Under the pieces are notes generated by a model. It had not been told where the DNA came from. It worked only from the letters and a program-made list of their open reading frames with translations, and searched no databases. From Anoplolepis gracilipes (taxonomy: Eukaryota > Arthropoda > Insecta > Hymenoptera > Formicidae), in assembly GCF_047496725.1 (NCBI RefSeq), contig NC_132985.1, positions 781,001 through 845,000 of the forward strand: a stretch of DNA of 64,000 nucleotides, given 5' to 3'. Of this stretch, positions 1-14,100 are shown piece after piece (positions within the stretch are counted from its first letter, which is position 1; every line of letters begins with the position of its first letter). The position numbers were made by a program, and so were the translations under genes.

Positions 1-1956
1 TTAATGTAAAAAAAAAAAAAAAAAACGCAAAATATATATATTTATTCTTAATATTATTTTTATACACACGATTTTTGATTAATTTAGATTGCCAACTAAA
101 TCGCTGATCATTATCTAACGCGTTCATTATTTTATCTATCTCTCTTTAATATTATCTCATATATTAAAAATTTATTAAGTTACTATATGATGGATGTTTT
201 TTTTTTTTTTGCAATTTTGGACGAATCAGCAAAAATGTGATTAATATTGACTCCGCATTAAGCGTGACGAATTGCTTATAAGGGGCATTAATTCAGCTGA
301 GTGTGCGAGGATTTGAGTTCTGTGTTGGATCTTGGATTATCTGGCTGGCGTGAAATGGTCCGGGAATAAATTTCAGATAATCCCGCTGTATCTCGTCGTT
401 AATTTCTCAAGGATTCGAGTTTGGCGATCGGGCCCAATATAATACAGAAATAAGAGAAACGCGTAATCGGGCTATAATGGATATTGCTTCAAGATTGGAA
501 TTAATGATTATTAATCATTAATTGCAAAATAAATCATTTTTATCATCAATCGTCAATCTTTCTCTACTGACATTAAAAAGTTAATGCTTTACTATAAATA
601 ATTTCAAACTTTATTTTAATAAAATTTACATCTAAAAATTAAGAAATATCTAGTAATATAATAGGGATGTATAGATTATAATCTCGATGCATTGCATATG
701 ACGTGATACAAACGGGAGCTAGGCAAATCGAGATTTTCGAGAGCAGACTGTAACAGAATTTATGTCTCCCCGATATCATGCTTACAGCTAATTTAACCAT
801 TGCAGTTATTCGCACAAGGTGTTCGCTGGCAGTCGATAAATATAACCAACCCCCGTTAGCAGACCACAACTTCCTTCGAATCGGAACGAAATCAGCGTCG
901 TTGTGCGGCCACCGAAAGAGCTCGTCGGGAACGCGGAAACTTTCCTTCGACCCGTTCTTTTTTTCGATGTGAAAAAAAGTTTGCTCGATTGTATATAACG
1001 GGGGCTGTAATGAAATTACAGCCCGTCGGTCTGGTCGGTAGCGCCGATAGGGTAAAATTCGAATTTCCATACGCGAGTGGTGGTTACGCGGTAAAACCTT
1101 TAGTGGCCAAATCGTCTCTCCCGTCTCTCTCTCTCTCTCTCTCTTTTTCTCTCTCTCGACGCTATTGGCCAACAAGCCGCGATACGCGGCGATCAATTAA
1201 TTCGTACAGGCGAATCAAACGTTGAAAAGATCTTTAGAGAATGAAGCAAGCATGTCAGTGAAATATTTTCTCCATGTTTATTTTATTTCAAACATTAATG
1301 CAAACTTGAAACGCATGGAGGATCTCATTTATACAATGTCAAAATTAATGATTAGTGCTTCAGTTTTAATAAAATATGGATTGACACGTGTTTTAATTTT
1401 ATTACATAAATGATTAATAATTTTATCCAATTTTGTCATATAATCTTTGAATAAATAATTCTATATAGAAGTTTAATTTTTTTATCATAAAAATATAACT
1501 TGATTGTATTATAATAATCAAGAGGGTTATAATATAATATAATGACAAATTGAGATTTAAATTTCAACTCCATTGAAATGGCCGAATATTCAGGAATAAG
1601 CTGTCACAAAATTTGCGTCACTCACCATCGACAATAGCGAGAATCGGGGGGTTTCGATGAGTTTTCCAAAGAGTCAGGACACCCCTCTTCGCTTTCGGTG
1701 GACGCAAGGGGCGCCCTGAAGCAAGAGAGGTTACGAGGGAGTTGAAAACATATGCGGCCAAGTAGCCAAAAGGGTTCGATTGAGCACCTCTGTCAGTGGC
1801 GGGGCAATGGTGGTCGTCATGGCAACCCTCGGAGCTCTCGCCCGCAGCCAACCCCCAGATCTACACGGTGTCCAGATCGATGCAAGGAGACGCGCAACAA
1901 TCGTCGCATCGGCCTGAGGATCGGCTGAGGGAGATTTGATGAAGGGAGAGAGATAA

Positions 1957-1979
1957 AGAGAGAGAGAGAGAGAGAGAGA
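1957..1979. repeat. (GA)n microsatellite
   Basis: Purine dinucleotide tract on the plus strand. A pyrimidine tract of the same dinucleotide lies about 95 bp downstream, so the two face each other as an imperfect inverted pair. Confidence 0.9.
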
Positions 1980-2070
1980 TCCTGTCGCGCGCTGGTCGCT
2001 CTGGTCGCTCTGGTCGCTCCAGGCGCCATCCGCGTCAGGGACATTCCTCTTCTCACCTTTTGTGAGAGAG

Positions 2071-2072
<2 letters not shown>

Positions 2073-2106
<34 letters not shown>
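2073..2106. repeat. (CT)n microsatellite
   Basis: Uninterrupted CT tract of about 34 bp. With the GA tract at 1957-1979 it could form an inverted GA/CT pair about 95 bp apart. Confidence 0.9.
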
Positions 2107-2108
<2 letters not shown>

Positions 2109-5100
2109 ATCCTTTTTGCTTTTATCATAGGATTGCAAACTTCCACTCATCGTGCAAGTGTCTGTCGCGTGCTTCGTGTATTACGACAAGATAGTATAGT
2201 TTAGTCGAAATAGAAAACATTCGTATGATATGAGAAGTTTGATATAGAAGTTTCTCTCACAATCTTCATAAAATTAAATATCTGTATTCTTTCATAATTA
2301 AAATAAAAAAAGTCTACCGATACTGGATATCGCAACAATTTCTTTTTACTACATTTCTCTACAATTGTCATTGATCCCTGAATTTATTTTCTACTAGATT
2401 TTTTCTTTTATTCCTTAAATATTTGATTTTTCCTATAAGATTGACGTTGGATACTTAAGGGGAGACGTTATTCCTGTGGGGCTACGAAATGAACGACTTC
2501 TTTACTCTCATCCCACGGTCTATCATTCACAATTTTCTTTTAACACGCAGATTTCATCTGTCAATCGCTTTCACGGCACATCGCGAATACAGTCAAGTAA
2601 AAGCATCACTGAGTTCATTGAACGACCGGTCCGACGAACGGGGGCGACATTTATCTTTCCACGAGGGTGCATTTCCTTAAGATCGTTCCACGAACGATGC
2701 TGTGAATGTACGCTCGCGTAAAATGCGATTTATTCCACGAAAGATAGAAAGGGTTGCGGGCGTTCTCGTGATGCGAATTTCCAGTCGACATAAATTTTTA
2801 TTCAATAGTTGACATGATCGCTTTTTAGGATGGGATGAGTGGTTGGAAGAGAAGAGCATCCCTAGTCGAAGGGTGCCTGTAATCCAGTAACGGAAGGCGA
2901 GGGCTTTTCTTAGACGCCTCCTAGACAACGACGACGTTGAAATTAAATGGCGGATTCCGAGATCGTTCAGAATTACCCAGGGGAAAGTATTTATTCGGCA
3001 AATTCACAGGATACTCGTTGGGAATTTTTATGAGGTTTTATATAAGAAACTAAGTATCTTTGTAAAATGTATTTTTAATATAAAAAAATATTCAACAGAA
3101 ATTTTTTATAAATGTATGATAAAATTTTAGATTATCTAAAGAGCAGAAAATAAATTTTTAACAATAGTTTTCAATATTGAAAAAATGTCAAATTAAAACA
3201 TGTATAACTAATATTATTTCTCCTTCTCCTTCTATTTCTGTATCTCTCAATTTCTTTCCGATTGAGCCACTGACAGATTTATCATAAGTATATATCAACA
3301 ATGACTTTGTAAATAAGAGTACCTATTTAAATACTTATTATTCTTTTTGCAAATTGCACTAAGACCTCAAAAAAAAAAAAAAAAAAAATTAAACAATGTA
3401 AGATTGCGAGATATTCAGTCATATCTACGTTCTAATGTGATTAGTTTATCGTATTTAGGTCAGAACGAGTATTGTACGAATGCGTTCCTTGGAGAGAAAT
3501 TCTCTAAAGACAAAAAGTAAATCGCGAGATTTAAACCGAAAGCAAGAAAACGAACGTCCGCGAAAGATCGATGCCACGAGAAGGCATCGTCGGGGCTGAT
3601 TAATGAGTGCTTGGAGGGCAGCTAACGATCCGGAGACAATGAAGAGGGTCGCTTCCTGTACCAGATGCAATTTTCACGTAATACAATGTTCGATCGACAA
3701 CGTCATCGCAAAATTTTCGATGCGTTAAAATTAACGTTAAAACTGTTGAATCTAAACAGAATAATTGCAACGCAAACAAATATTGTGAAAAATTTATGCT
3801 GATCTAGATTCAACGGAAAACGAATTTTTTGTTTTTTAAAATATTAAAAAAATATTGTTCTCATTCACACTCTTTCTTTTTTTTTTTTTTATATATATTG
3901 CATGATTTTTAAAACTTTTTTATTGTATGTACAATTTCTACAATATTATATATTTTTGTCATAGGTGATAATATTTTTTAAATTATATATATATTGTTAA
4001 TACATTTGTTCTATTAAATTGTATTGTACTGTTATAAAAAAAAATTAAAGATAAAAAAATAATACAAACGATATAAAAATGTTGTAAAAATATTTTGTTT
4101 ATTATCGAATAAATATTTAATCCTGTCTTTTTCGTTGTCCAACATTCTTTGCGGTATTGAAATTTCACGAATCGCGGAAATATCGACGGCGTTATCGCTC
4201 GCAGTATTACAGATATTCGCTCAGCGGATTTTCAGGCAATTATTTATCGACGCCGCGAGACAAAGGGAAAATGAAAAAGGTACGAGAACGAGCAAACTAC
4301 CGGGTTTGTAACAAATCGCTCGTAAAATCACTGCGTTCGCTCGCTCTTATAATTATCGATGCACGGAGAAAACCACTTCGCATCGTGTCGCATCGACAAA
4401 TCAAAACGAAGGAAAGTGATTAAAATTGTTAATTCACGATCGCGCACGTGTACCGCAGCTGTGGTATTTTCGAGCTTGCATTTTTATCGGTCCTGCAATT
4501 TCCCAGCTTTGCTCTTTCGCGTATGTAAGCTTTGCCTCGATTAAATCAAATTGTTAAAGATCGCAAAAAATAAGTGCTTTATTAGAATTATTTTTTCAAA
4601 AGCAAAATCGTTTTGTAAAATATTATTTTGCAAAAATCAATATTCTATTTATTTCGATTTGCAACGTATACATATATGTAATATACGTTAAAATTTGTAC
4701 GAAAACGTAAAAGATTCTCGGAAAAAGTTCATTACGGATTCATTGATAAAGCAGTTACTATCGCAATCACGCTACGACTTTTCACGATACAAACACGTGC
4801 GGTGACCGTCAAGTGCAAAAGCAAGCGTGCACGTGCACCGGTTTACGAGAGTTAGACGAAGCGTACGACGAGGAGCACGAGGAGAATTATCAGCAGAAAA
4901 AGGACGTCGCTTTTTTAAAAATGACGCCACTCGGCCGCTTCTCTCATCGTCGTTTTTTCGCGCGTGTTCCCTCTGTTTCCTTTTTCTATTCTCTTTCCCT
5001 TTCCGAGCCCAAATTAGAAACTACGATGTAACGTAACGTAGACGCTTTCGTCGACAATCGTGTGTTAGTTTTTCCTACAAAAAATCGAAAATCCAACTGA

Positions 5101-8100
5101 GCTAGCAATTATATTTCGCGGAAATCAATGGACCTATTTCAAAAGTAAATTAAAAACTTGATAAAGAATTTAATATTAAATTAGTAAATTTAACACGATT
5201 AAATTAATATTTTTTAAAATCTTTTTTATTTATTATAGTTTGCGGAAAAGTTAACACACTATGAGATATTATTACAAAACGACGACAAGTGGAAACTCAC
5301 AAGTAATTAATAAACCCTTAACAAGGTTGGACATTGTAGACGATAAGTACGACGATGTAGAATGTCCGATAAAAATTGCTGCAACGTAGTCGTCGCACGC
5401 AGTCAGGCACAGAATTGCGCGCAGAAGAGGATGTGGAAAATATTTTCTCGAGAGACTAAAGTCAACGAGATTAAAAAAAAAAAATTTTTTCAAGAAAATA
5501 AGAGTCTTATAATTGTTATTGCCATATTTTTTATATTACTCTCTCATATTACATTCCTCTTCTACCGAAGGAGATTTCGTCTTCCCGAATCTTGAAAAGA
5601 GATATGACTTTATCTGGGGTATAATTTAATTCATTTCTTTGCGAATCTGCAGTATTTTAATGCAGCCGCGCAAATGTGAAATTGCATACTTTGTCGCTCG
5701 TACAAACGCACTTTTAACGGCTCGCGTCACATGTAACGTCAGCGCGATAAGACATAGTATGTCTCGAGATTACATCGGCACGACAGACATCTCCTAATCA
5801 GCTACTCTCGTCCTGTGAGAAACATTCAACACCTTAATGTGTCGCGTATGCAGTTTGTAGAAAAATTATATATAGCAGTTCTTTCTGCATTGCAAAAAAT
5901 TTTGAGATATCGTTTGTCAGATAACAAGTTTAAGCAAATTTTCTTGTACGTACACTTCGTGACGATATTTTAAAATTAATCGTTATGAGATAAAAGTTGA
6001 AATAAATTTTTTTTAATAACAAGTAAAATCGATATTTTAATTTGTTTATCGGTGATATATCTCAATTATATCTCAATTATAATATTGAAATAGTCCACTG
6101 CAAATTTATACTTATAAAAACGGATCAATTTGATGCTGGTGGAAAATTTTAACTAAATTACGTATAATATGTACACGTGCATTTTTTCATAATATTTTGT
6201 GTAACATAATCACAGCAAAAACATACCTGTGGTTGGTTTTGGCAGGCAGCCAAAATCATGCAATTTCATAACATGTGGCAACTTTAATTAATGAAGTTGT
6301 ATCTATTCCGCGTCTCTTCCATTGATTTTAATAACAACTTCATTGAGATTCAGAGATTTTTATATTTATTTTAAAATTTAGTTATCTCTAAAATTACTAA
6401 AATTAAAATTCAAATAATTTAATTTTAATTGAATTGCAGAAAAAGTAGTTTAATTTATACAAAGCACAATTGCACAAAAATGTTATATATATATATATTA
6501 CTATATAATATTATATATAAAATTATTTAAAATAATTTACAAAATAATTAATGTTATTTTTGATAAATATATATGCGATATTAATTTGTGTAATATTGTG
6601 CGATATTAATTTTTATCTACATATAATTTATCAGATAAAAAGTTTATTTTAATTGAAAATTGCGAATAATCAGATCCTGTTACTATTTTTCTTCGTACAT
6701 CGATCACTATTCATATGTGTTGTATTAATTTTTACGTACATTTTTTTTACTAACACTGGGAGTTGACTACTAAATAGTTAGACAAATACTCTCGGGATCG
6801 CAATGTAATTAAGTTTGATCCGCGTGCATGGCTGCGAAGATCACGTTACCGCATTTTGAAGGGAAGGGGAGGGTGTTGGCTTTGGTATTACCTCTCTGTC
6901 AATATTGGCGTATACTCCCTTTTGACGTGTCACGCACATCACGGGATTACGTTTCGATTCGTAAGGGCTCTTCTCAAGATGAGACAACTAGAAATATCTC
7001 CAGAGAGAAATAAAATTTATATTTTATAAAAATCAATTTCAGAGCTATATATATATATATTCCTTATATCTATTCCTTATTTTATTAATATTCTTTATTG
7101 TCATGTTGCACTCTTTAATCATCGAATTATAATAATTTTTTTATGAAAATTTACGTTCATTCATTATGCATCGACATACTTGAAAGAAGAATGTAAATGC
7201 GATCAACGTTGATTACTTTATACGTTTCATTAACTAATATTTTTTATATATCTTCTATTAATATACTCCTTGATTCTTTATCATTATGTTGCATCTTTAT
7301 CGAATTGTTGAATTGTAATAAACTTTTTATGAAAATTATTTAATGATATTCTTTCTACACGAAAAGTAAAACGATCAATGTCATATTTTAACTTGACATA
7401 TGAATATCTTTTGAATAGACACTTCTATTCCTTTCGATTCAAAAGCGTAGAATGACATTGCTTCCTTCAGTTTCAAAGTATCGATTTACAATGTATACAA
7501 AGGACGAGATAAAAGAGTTATGACTTTAGGTGTCTGTAATTTTCAACACACGGGATTATCATAGCTGGACTCTCGTGGAAAAGAACTCGAGATGGTAGCA
7601 AACTGCCAATTCGACTGCGGACGAATGAATCTGTTAGTGGTCGTAACAAAGCAGGCGCCGGAGAAAACGAGATTAAGAAGTCCTCTTTGTGTTGCTTAAC
7701 AAACTTCGTCAAGTCGCGCGCGACGTCTCGTCGCAGCCGCGTTAGCGAGCTACGAGAAGTTGTCCCGAGGGGATATGGCCCCCTGTAAGATTTCCCAGGG
7801 CAGTTGGAAATGCCTTCCCGAGGGAAGGATCTTTCTCCTTTCTTCAACACTTAAAAGGATTCCGCTCGTTACCGACCGACGTGAGTTTTCGGAAAGCGAA
7901 GTAAACGCATAACGCGATTAAAGATAATGCACACGCGGTGAAAATTTATATATACCGACTTGTAAAAGATTTAATCAATTTATCAATCTGTCCTTTCGAA
8001 AAGTAGTGAGTAAAATATTCTCTCCGAAGAGCCTTGAAAATAAGGGTCTCTGAAGAAACGCAGGATACGAGAGACGCGTGTAAAATTCCGGGGCGAGCTT

Positions 8101-8540
8101 GTAAGAATATTTCATCCGTCGCATCACGTTCAGGGATAAATGAATCTCACTTTGCGACCCTTCCGCATGGTAGATAACTTGATCGGACTCGCAGCGGAAT
8201 CCCCTCCCGAAAGCTGCTACTATTCTGCGTATGGACCTGCTGCGAGTAGATTGCAGTAATCAACGCGAAGCTGGCTACATAATTCGTACTAACTCGACTA
8301 TTTAGAGGAGCGTTGTAATGGGATTAAGCGCCAGTGTTTCGACCGCCACCCTTTCGTATCTGCAAACGAACACTCAAACCGTTTACTTGTTGGAGAATCG
8401 TTTCTGCATTGATAAAACATCACAGAAGATGATAAAACTTTCAAGAATTATATTATTCCTACATTCCACTATCAAAACATCTTCAAATAGATGTAAATGA
8501 TGCTAAGATTATAAAAAAATAAATTATATGTAATAATATT

Positions 8541-8896
8541 ACTCAAAAAAATAATCTTGCAACTTTAATAAAAATTTTCTAGATGTAAAAAATTAACTGA
8601 AACAGATAAATTATCAGCAAATACTGTGATACTGCATATATTTTACACTTGATCAATTTAAATTACAGAGACAGAATATTGATATCTGTACTATTTTTCT
8701 GTGATGCCTATCTTTAAGGCCTATTGTCAAGGACAATTATATTTGTGATTAATATTTGGTAATGGAATCTAAATTTTCTAGAGGTATTGCTGCTATAAAT
8801 TCTATACGTGACAAACAATATTCTAACAAATACAAAATGTAGCGATAAATTTTAATTGAGACATCTATCTACATTAGCAAAATATTTTTTTGAGTG
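8541..8896 (+). mobile_element. MITE copy 1 (TA-type, ACTCAAAAAAAT ends)
   Basis: Non-coding element of about 356 bp. It begins ACTCAAAAAAAT and ends with the inverse, ATTTTTTTGAGTG. The interior matches three other segments in the window (16460-16703, 28968-29343 and 29480-29800), for example CTATCTTTAAGGCCTATTG and CTTGCAACTT. No reading frame for a transposase is present, so it is non-autonomous. The flanking TA is not clear at this copy, but two other copies have intact TA flanks, which points to a Tc1/mariner-type origin. The family assignment is inference from target site and terminal repeats only. Confidence 0.75.
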
Positions 8897-10723
8897 AAGC
8901 AAGTATAATTATTATTCTCATGTTCTATTTTAATAAAATATCACGAAACAGATACAAACAAGGATAAATTATGTATATGTAGATATAATTTAATTATAAT
9001 GTAAATCAAGAACAGAACGTTTCAATTCAAAATTTCTGCAGGATGTGTGTAAATTGAATTCGAATAAAATTGTAATTTTTCATGGATCTTATTTTATCGG
9101 ATGTTGAATATTCTAAAAATCATAAAAAAAATGATAAAATCATAAAAATAGAATACTTTTGATATTTTAAATATTAAAATAATATTATATTTTTTGTTTA
9201 AAATATAATGTACATATTTCTCTCGTGTTATAGTTGTTACTCAACTATTCCCATCCGAATATCTGCACTTTCGGAAAGTTAACGCTGCCGGGAGTCGAAA
9301 AGGAAGCTAGTCGGGAAAAGCCGCAATTTTCATAATGCACGATGGCGGAAGAATTATCGCGGAAAGGCACCCCCAGTCGACCTTTATTATAGAGTTCCTT
9401 TGTCGCGCATGAAAACGAACGAACGACGAGAAGAACCCTCGGGGAGGATTCATTGTCGAGAGGGCCTACAAATAATTTCGGCGAACATTCTATCGATCGA
9501 GACTTTAAACGAGACGCGTAATGATAATTTTCATTGATCCTACACTCAATTCTACGGTGACAAATTCCAAGAGTCGCGACTTTTACGTTACTCGAAGACG
9601 AGCACCACTCAAAGGCAGACTCGGAGAAGAGCGAATAATCTTCTTCGCTCGGAGTAGTCTCGAGCTCGTTAACACAGCCTAATATATGCATTATACATGC
9701 CTAATTCATTGGCCCGGCAAAGATATAAACGCGTGGCTCAGCTAATCTTTTGAGAGGTCATTATCATACACTCGACTTGTCGTCCAGCCAATCAGCATGT
9801 TTCTTGATTTATTACTTGGCTTTAACTGTCGCACAATTTATTAATAGAAACGACTAGACTAGCATTACATATGGAATATGTAAATACAGACGGAATAAAA
9901 AAAGAACAAAAAAAAAAGAAATAAATGTAAAACAAAAAAATTTTTTTTTTTTTCGTATTTTTTGCACTCTGAGTTTAAAATCAAGACTTTAACGAATTGA
10001 TCGAGGGATCGCGTTGTCTCTTAAAAAAGTTGGCTTTAAAATGCACTCCTTCCCTTCTCAAAATAGAGTTAATTTGTAAAAATGTAATTTGCATCTTACC
10101 TGAATAAATACATTTGCCGAACAGGAACTTAGGTGTAGCTTTGCTGGAGGATCGAACGCGACACGTGGGAGAGAACAGACGTGTCCGCGTCTTTGTTCTC
10201 AAAGGTTGTCGATTTAATTCGACGATGAACACGTTGAATGTCGCGTACGAATGACATGCGAATGGCGTGGTCGATATTACACACGTTCGTCAAATCCGTG
10301 TATCCCGGACAGCAGCAGAGCCGTGTGTTTTACGTGAGGAGGTTTTGCGCGCGGCTTATTTTCGTCTGGTTAAATCCGGTCGAACGCCTCCGCGCGAACG
10401 AACGGTCGATTCGCGATTTTCCGACTGCACGTTGCTGATTGCATATTATATATGCTACCGATCTCGTACCCTCCAGATTGACCGTAACGTCCGCCCCGAT
10501 TTAGAAAGGCTTCTCTTCCCCCCCCCCTCCCCTTCTCCCTGCCAAGCTCTCCTTGTTCAAACAAATACTCGACTTTCTGACTCTGTAACGTGAGCCTCTC
10601 GTCTTTTGTGTTCGCTTTTTCGAATCGTGCTGCTTCTTCGTTGCAAAAAAGTTTTGGAGAGCTCTTATAGGAACTGTTGAATCGTCTCAAGTTGTAGATT
10701 ACAATACTGTTGATTAGAATATT

Positions 10724-11131
10724 CTTTTGACATTTATGTCTCAAATAAAGGCAATAATAACAAAATATAATTTTCAAGGAAGGCAAAAAGAAATTTTAAA
10801 TATATGGCTAAAGAGAATATTTCTTAACTGCAGAATTTTTTATTAAACATTAAAGATTTATCGTTACGATTTTGGCAAAAATATCTAGAAGAAAATTTCT
10901 GATAAAATTATAATTTTTTAACCAAATCTTTTGACATTTATGTCTCAAATAAAGGCAATAATAACAAAATATAATTTTCAAGGAAGGCAAAAAGAAATTT
11001 TAAATATATGGCTAAAGAGAATATTTCTTAACTGCAGAATTTTTTATTAAACATTAAAGATTCATCGTAACAATTTTGGAAGGGAATATCTAGAAGAAAA
11101 TTTCTGATAAAATTATAATTTTTTAACCAAA
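10724..11131. repeat. 204-bp tandem duplication
   Basis: Two head-to-tail copies, 10724-10927 and 10928-11131, offset by 204 bp and nearly identical. The small differences cluster around TTTATCGTTACGATTTTGG in copy 1, which reads TTCATCGTAACAATTTTGG in copy 2. The start of a third copy (ATCTTTTCAAG) follows at once, which fits unequal or slipped duplication of an AT-rich segment. No coding content. Confidence 0.9.
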
Positions 11132-14100
11132 TCTTTTCAAGACTCAGATCTTGCTCAACAAATGGAAAGAACTTATTATCATCTTTTTTATTCACTTTAG
11201 TTTGCATAAAAAGATTCCACTTGAATGAGTTGTTGCAACGTCTAAGATGACAATGAATCTATATTAAACGATCTGCTTTTCTCTTGCGAATTGAATCAAT
11301 CTTCTTCGTGGAAAAACACGTAACGTTCGAAGAAGAATGAGAAATCATCTATTTTAATTCGGTTAGCGTCAATAAAGGATCTGTTATGGTGTTTATCGCG
11401 TATATCTATGTATCATTGCCACTTAAGATCGCATTTATATTCGTACGTCGGATATCAAGCTGTTTCAATATCGCGCAAAATCATCTCTCCGCTTGATATT
11501 GTTCGCCATATAAGAGTAATGGCACGTCGTTTAACATATCAAAGAGAGACGAAGTAAGATATTTGTCCATGTTTGAGCGTACGTTTCGGCAATAACGTAG
11601 GAGAGTTCGATTCTTTAAAGAGAAAGTACGCCGATAAAGGGGGCGTCGATAAGGATTTCCCGGGGAGGCTGCACCCTCTCGTCGTGAAGGCATCCGGCCG
11701 TGAGGAAATTTGAAATACCACGACGCCGTCAAGGGTCTCTACGAATCTGATATAATCGGCTGAAAAATGCGTTCGAATAGAATCGGATAGATGGAAGAGA
11801 GAATCTCTTTTCCAGTTTCTTCATTTCTTCAAAAATAGTAAAGATTTTCTTTTTCTGTTTTCCGCTTATTGTTAGAATATGATCGAATTTATTTTTATTT
11901 TATTTTTATGGAATATCAATATCTCAATAAGTATTTTTATATAAAAGGAGTATAAAAAGGCAAAATTAATATTTTTATTTCAACCTGACAATGTAATATA
12001 TTATATATATATATATATATATATGTTTTTAATTTAAAAAAAATATTATTACAGGTATTTAAAATAAGAATAATTTGAGAATCAGTGAATAAAACGTGTA
12101 CTCTATATCGTATCAATGAAGAGTTAAAGAAACTCTATTTGGAGCGGTCAAACTTTTGTTGCGATACCCCTTGAAATATCACGCTGATAAAATTTCACGG
12201 CATAGTAAATTCCGCGAAATTGAATTCGTTGCGATGAGAAAAGTTGAACGAAATCCTAAGTTTCGCAAGAGAGGCGAGAGAGGATTTTCTCTCGTTCTCC
12301 CCGTTCACGTGCGAGTTTCGGCGATGCATAGTTTGCTAGCCTCCCCGGGGGCAAGGGAAGAAGTAAATGATTTAGGGAGCGCGCTCGCGCGGACAGCGAC
12401 ATTTCCTACGGTGACTTTCCGAGTTCATTACACGACGGAATGGAGCGTGGAACACTCGATTGCTGACTGTTCCGCGTGAACTGCTCGCGACAATATCATT
12501 AGGATTCCTATCGATCATTTGGAGCTGAAGGCAAAACCGGAAAAGCAAGTTCTTTGCAGCAAAACGTGAAAAATAAACTATACTTAAAAATAGTAAATAA
12601 CAATGACAAATTGTTCGTTCATTTTTTGGTACGTTCAAAATTGCAGTTTTACATCTAGTAAAAATGTAAAACAAAAAAGAATTGTAGAAATTTATTCAAC
12701 AATAATTAATTCTTTTTTAATCGGAACTACTTAAAAATTAATAATTATTACTCAGAGAAGACTATTTAATGTAATTATAAGACAAGGCATATATTTCGCA
12801 GAAGCTTACGGTGCAAAATATATATACAACTGAGACTGACTATCGGTCAGCGAAAATGATCGAGTGATCGTCATTCGGAGAACCGAATAAATCGATTCCT
12901 TTGACCCTAGCTGATCAGCACGCAAGTGCGTGGTATGTGACTCCGACCAGCATGGTTTATCAAAGCGGACTTTTGTTCGGTCGAGAATTTTGATTATAGA
13001 AATACCGGAATTCAACTTTCGCCCTAACATAAAAATGGTCTACAGTTAATCGCAAACATGTGTGGTTTTAGAAACGCACATGCATTAATTTTTATCACGC
13101 AAAAATTACAGATAGTCTGATTTTGATTTCCGATTGAATAAAACTCGATAAAAATCGCGAACTACGCGCAGTAAATATTTTTGCAATCAACCGAATGAGA
13201 TCAACATATTTTCCCATATATCGACAGTCGAACAAAACAAAAAAAAACACAAGAAAATAAGTATCTCTTATAATTTTTTGGCGCTAAACACGTTTCCAAA
13301 TTACTTCATCATAATTTTTAAAAAATTTATGCTTAAAGTTACAAAAAAAAAGAGTTATTAAATGTTTCAATAATTTTTAAAATGTTTGAATACAAATCAA
13401 TGTCAAAGTTGTCAAAAATGCATACATAAATTTTTGTACGTACATATAAATTTTGGGAAATATGCAGATTTTTTTTTATTTTGACATTTACGCAAAATTG
13501 TGAGATGATAAAGCTTTGGAATTTGGAATTGTATTTAGCATAAAAAAAAAAACTAAAGAAAGAATAGATTAAGAATTAAATTATATTAAGAGTAGAACAA
13601 CTAATAAGAATAAAAAACTCTGTTTATTGTGCCCAAAAAAATTATTTTTTGTTGAACCATTATCATCGTCTCTTATTATCTCCGGAACGTGTTAAGAGTC
13701 ATTAATACAAATTAAGAACAAGCGATTAAAAGGAAACATGGGCTCGACTCCGAAGGGAGTCGCATGCCACGGTGGTGGCGCCGGCGCTCGTTTTGCGTTT
13801 CGTCGCGTCTCGGTTTTCCCGGCAGCAACAAACACAGTAACCGGCACGAATCGGCGGGAGCCGCAGTCAGCGTAGCACGCTCGTGAATTTAAATGAAACA
13901 TTAATCAGGATACGTCAGGGGAAATGGCAAGAGGCGTCCCCCCCCCCTCCCTTCCTTTCTGTCGAAATTTGTAGCGTCACCCTCTCTTTCAGAAACTAAT
14001 TTAAATCAGCCACCCCGATACACACTCGGCATTGTCGGCGCAAAAACAATGGGACAATCCGCTCTTCGGCTCTTGTTCTTTCTCGTCGATGATGCCTGAT

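Larger units (their letters stand above)
1..8540. other. AT-rich non-coding stretch with microsatellites
   Basis: No gene is recognised. The stretch holds CT/GA tracts at about 1125-1156, 1957-1979 and 2073-2106, poly-A/T runs near 11-25, 201-212, 3369-3388 and 3876-3890, and TA-rich runs near 6486-6500 and 7044-7060. A diverged direct duplication lies at roughly 7030-7160 and 7225-7345. Moderately CpG-rich patches occur at 840-1210, 1620-2060, 2560-2930, 3455-3670, 7550-7870 and 8040-8330. Open frames in these patches resemble no family I know, and those over the CT/GA tracts are Ser-Leu or Arg-Glu dipeptide artefacts. A GTGAGT-like donor at about 1624 on the minus strand follows one such patch, but I see no convincing coding exon attached to it. 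Confidence 0.6.

Noticed and set aside
1731..2150. Frames with Arg-Glu and Ser-Leu runs
   Set aside because: They come from GA/CT microsatellites; the same artefact recurs at 45139-45321, 52029-52223 and 60178-60573.
9245..9691. 148-codon minus-strand ATG frame
   Set aside because: No recognisable domain, no splice or polyadenylation context, and it sits in one of many CpG-rich patches that stay open by composition.
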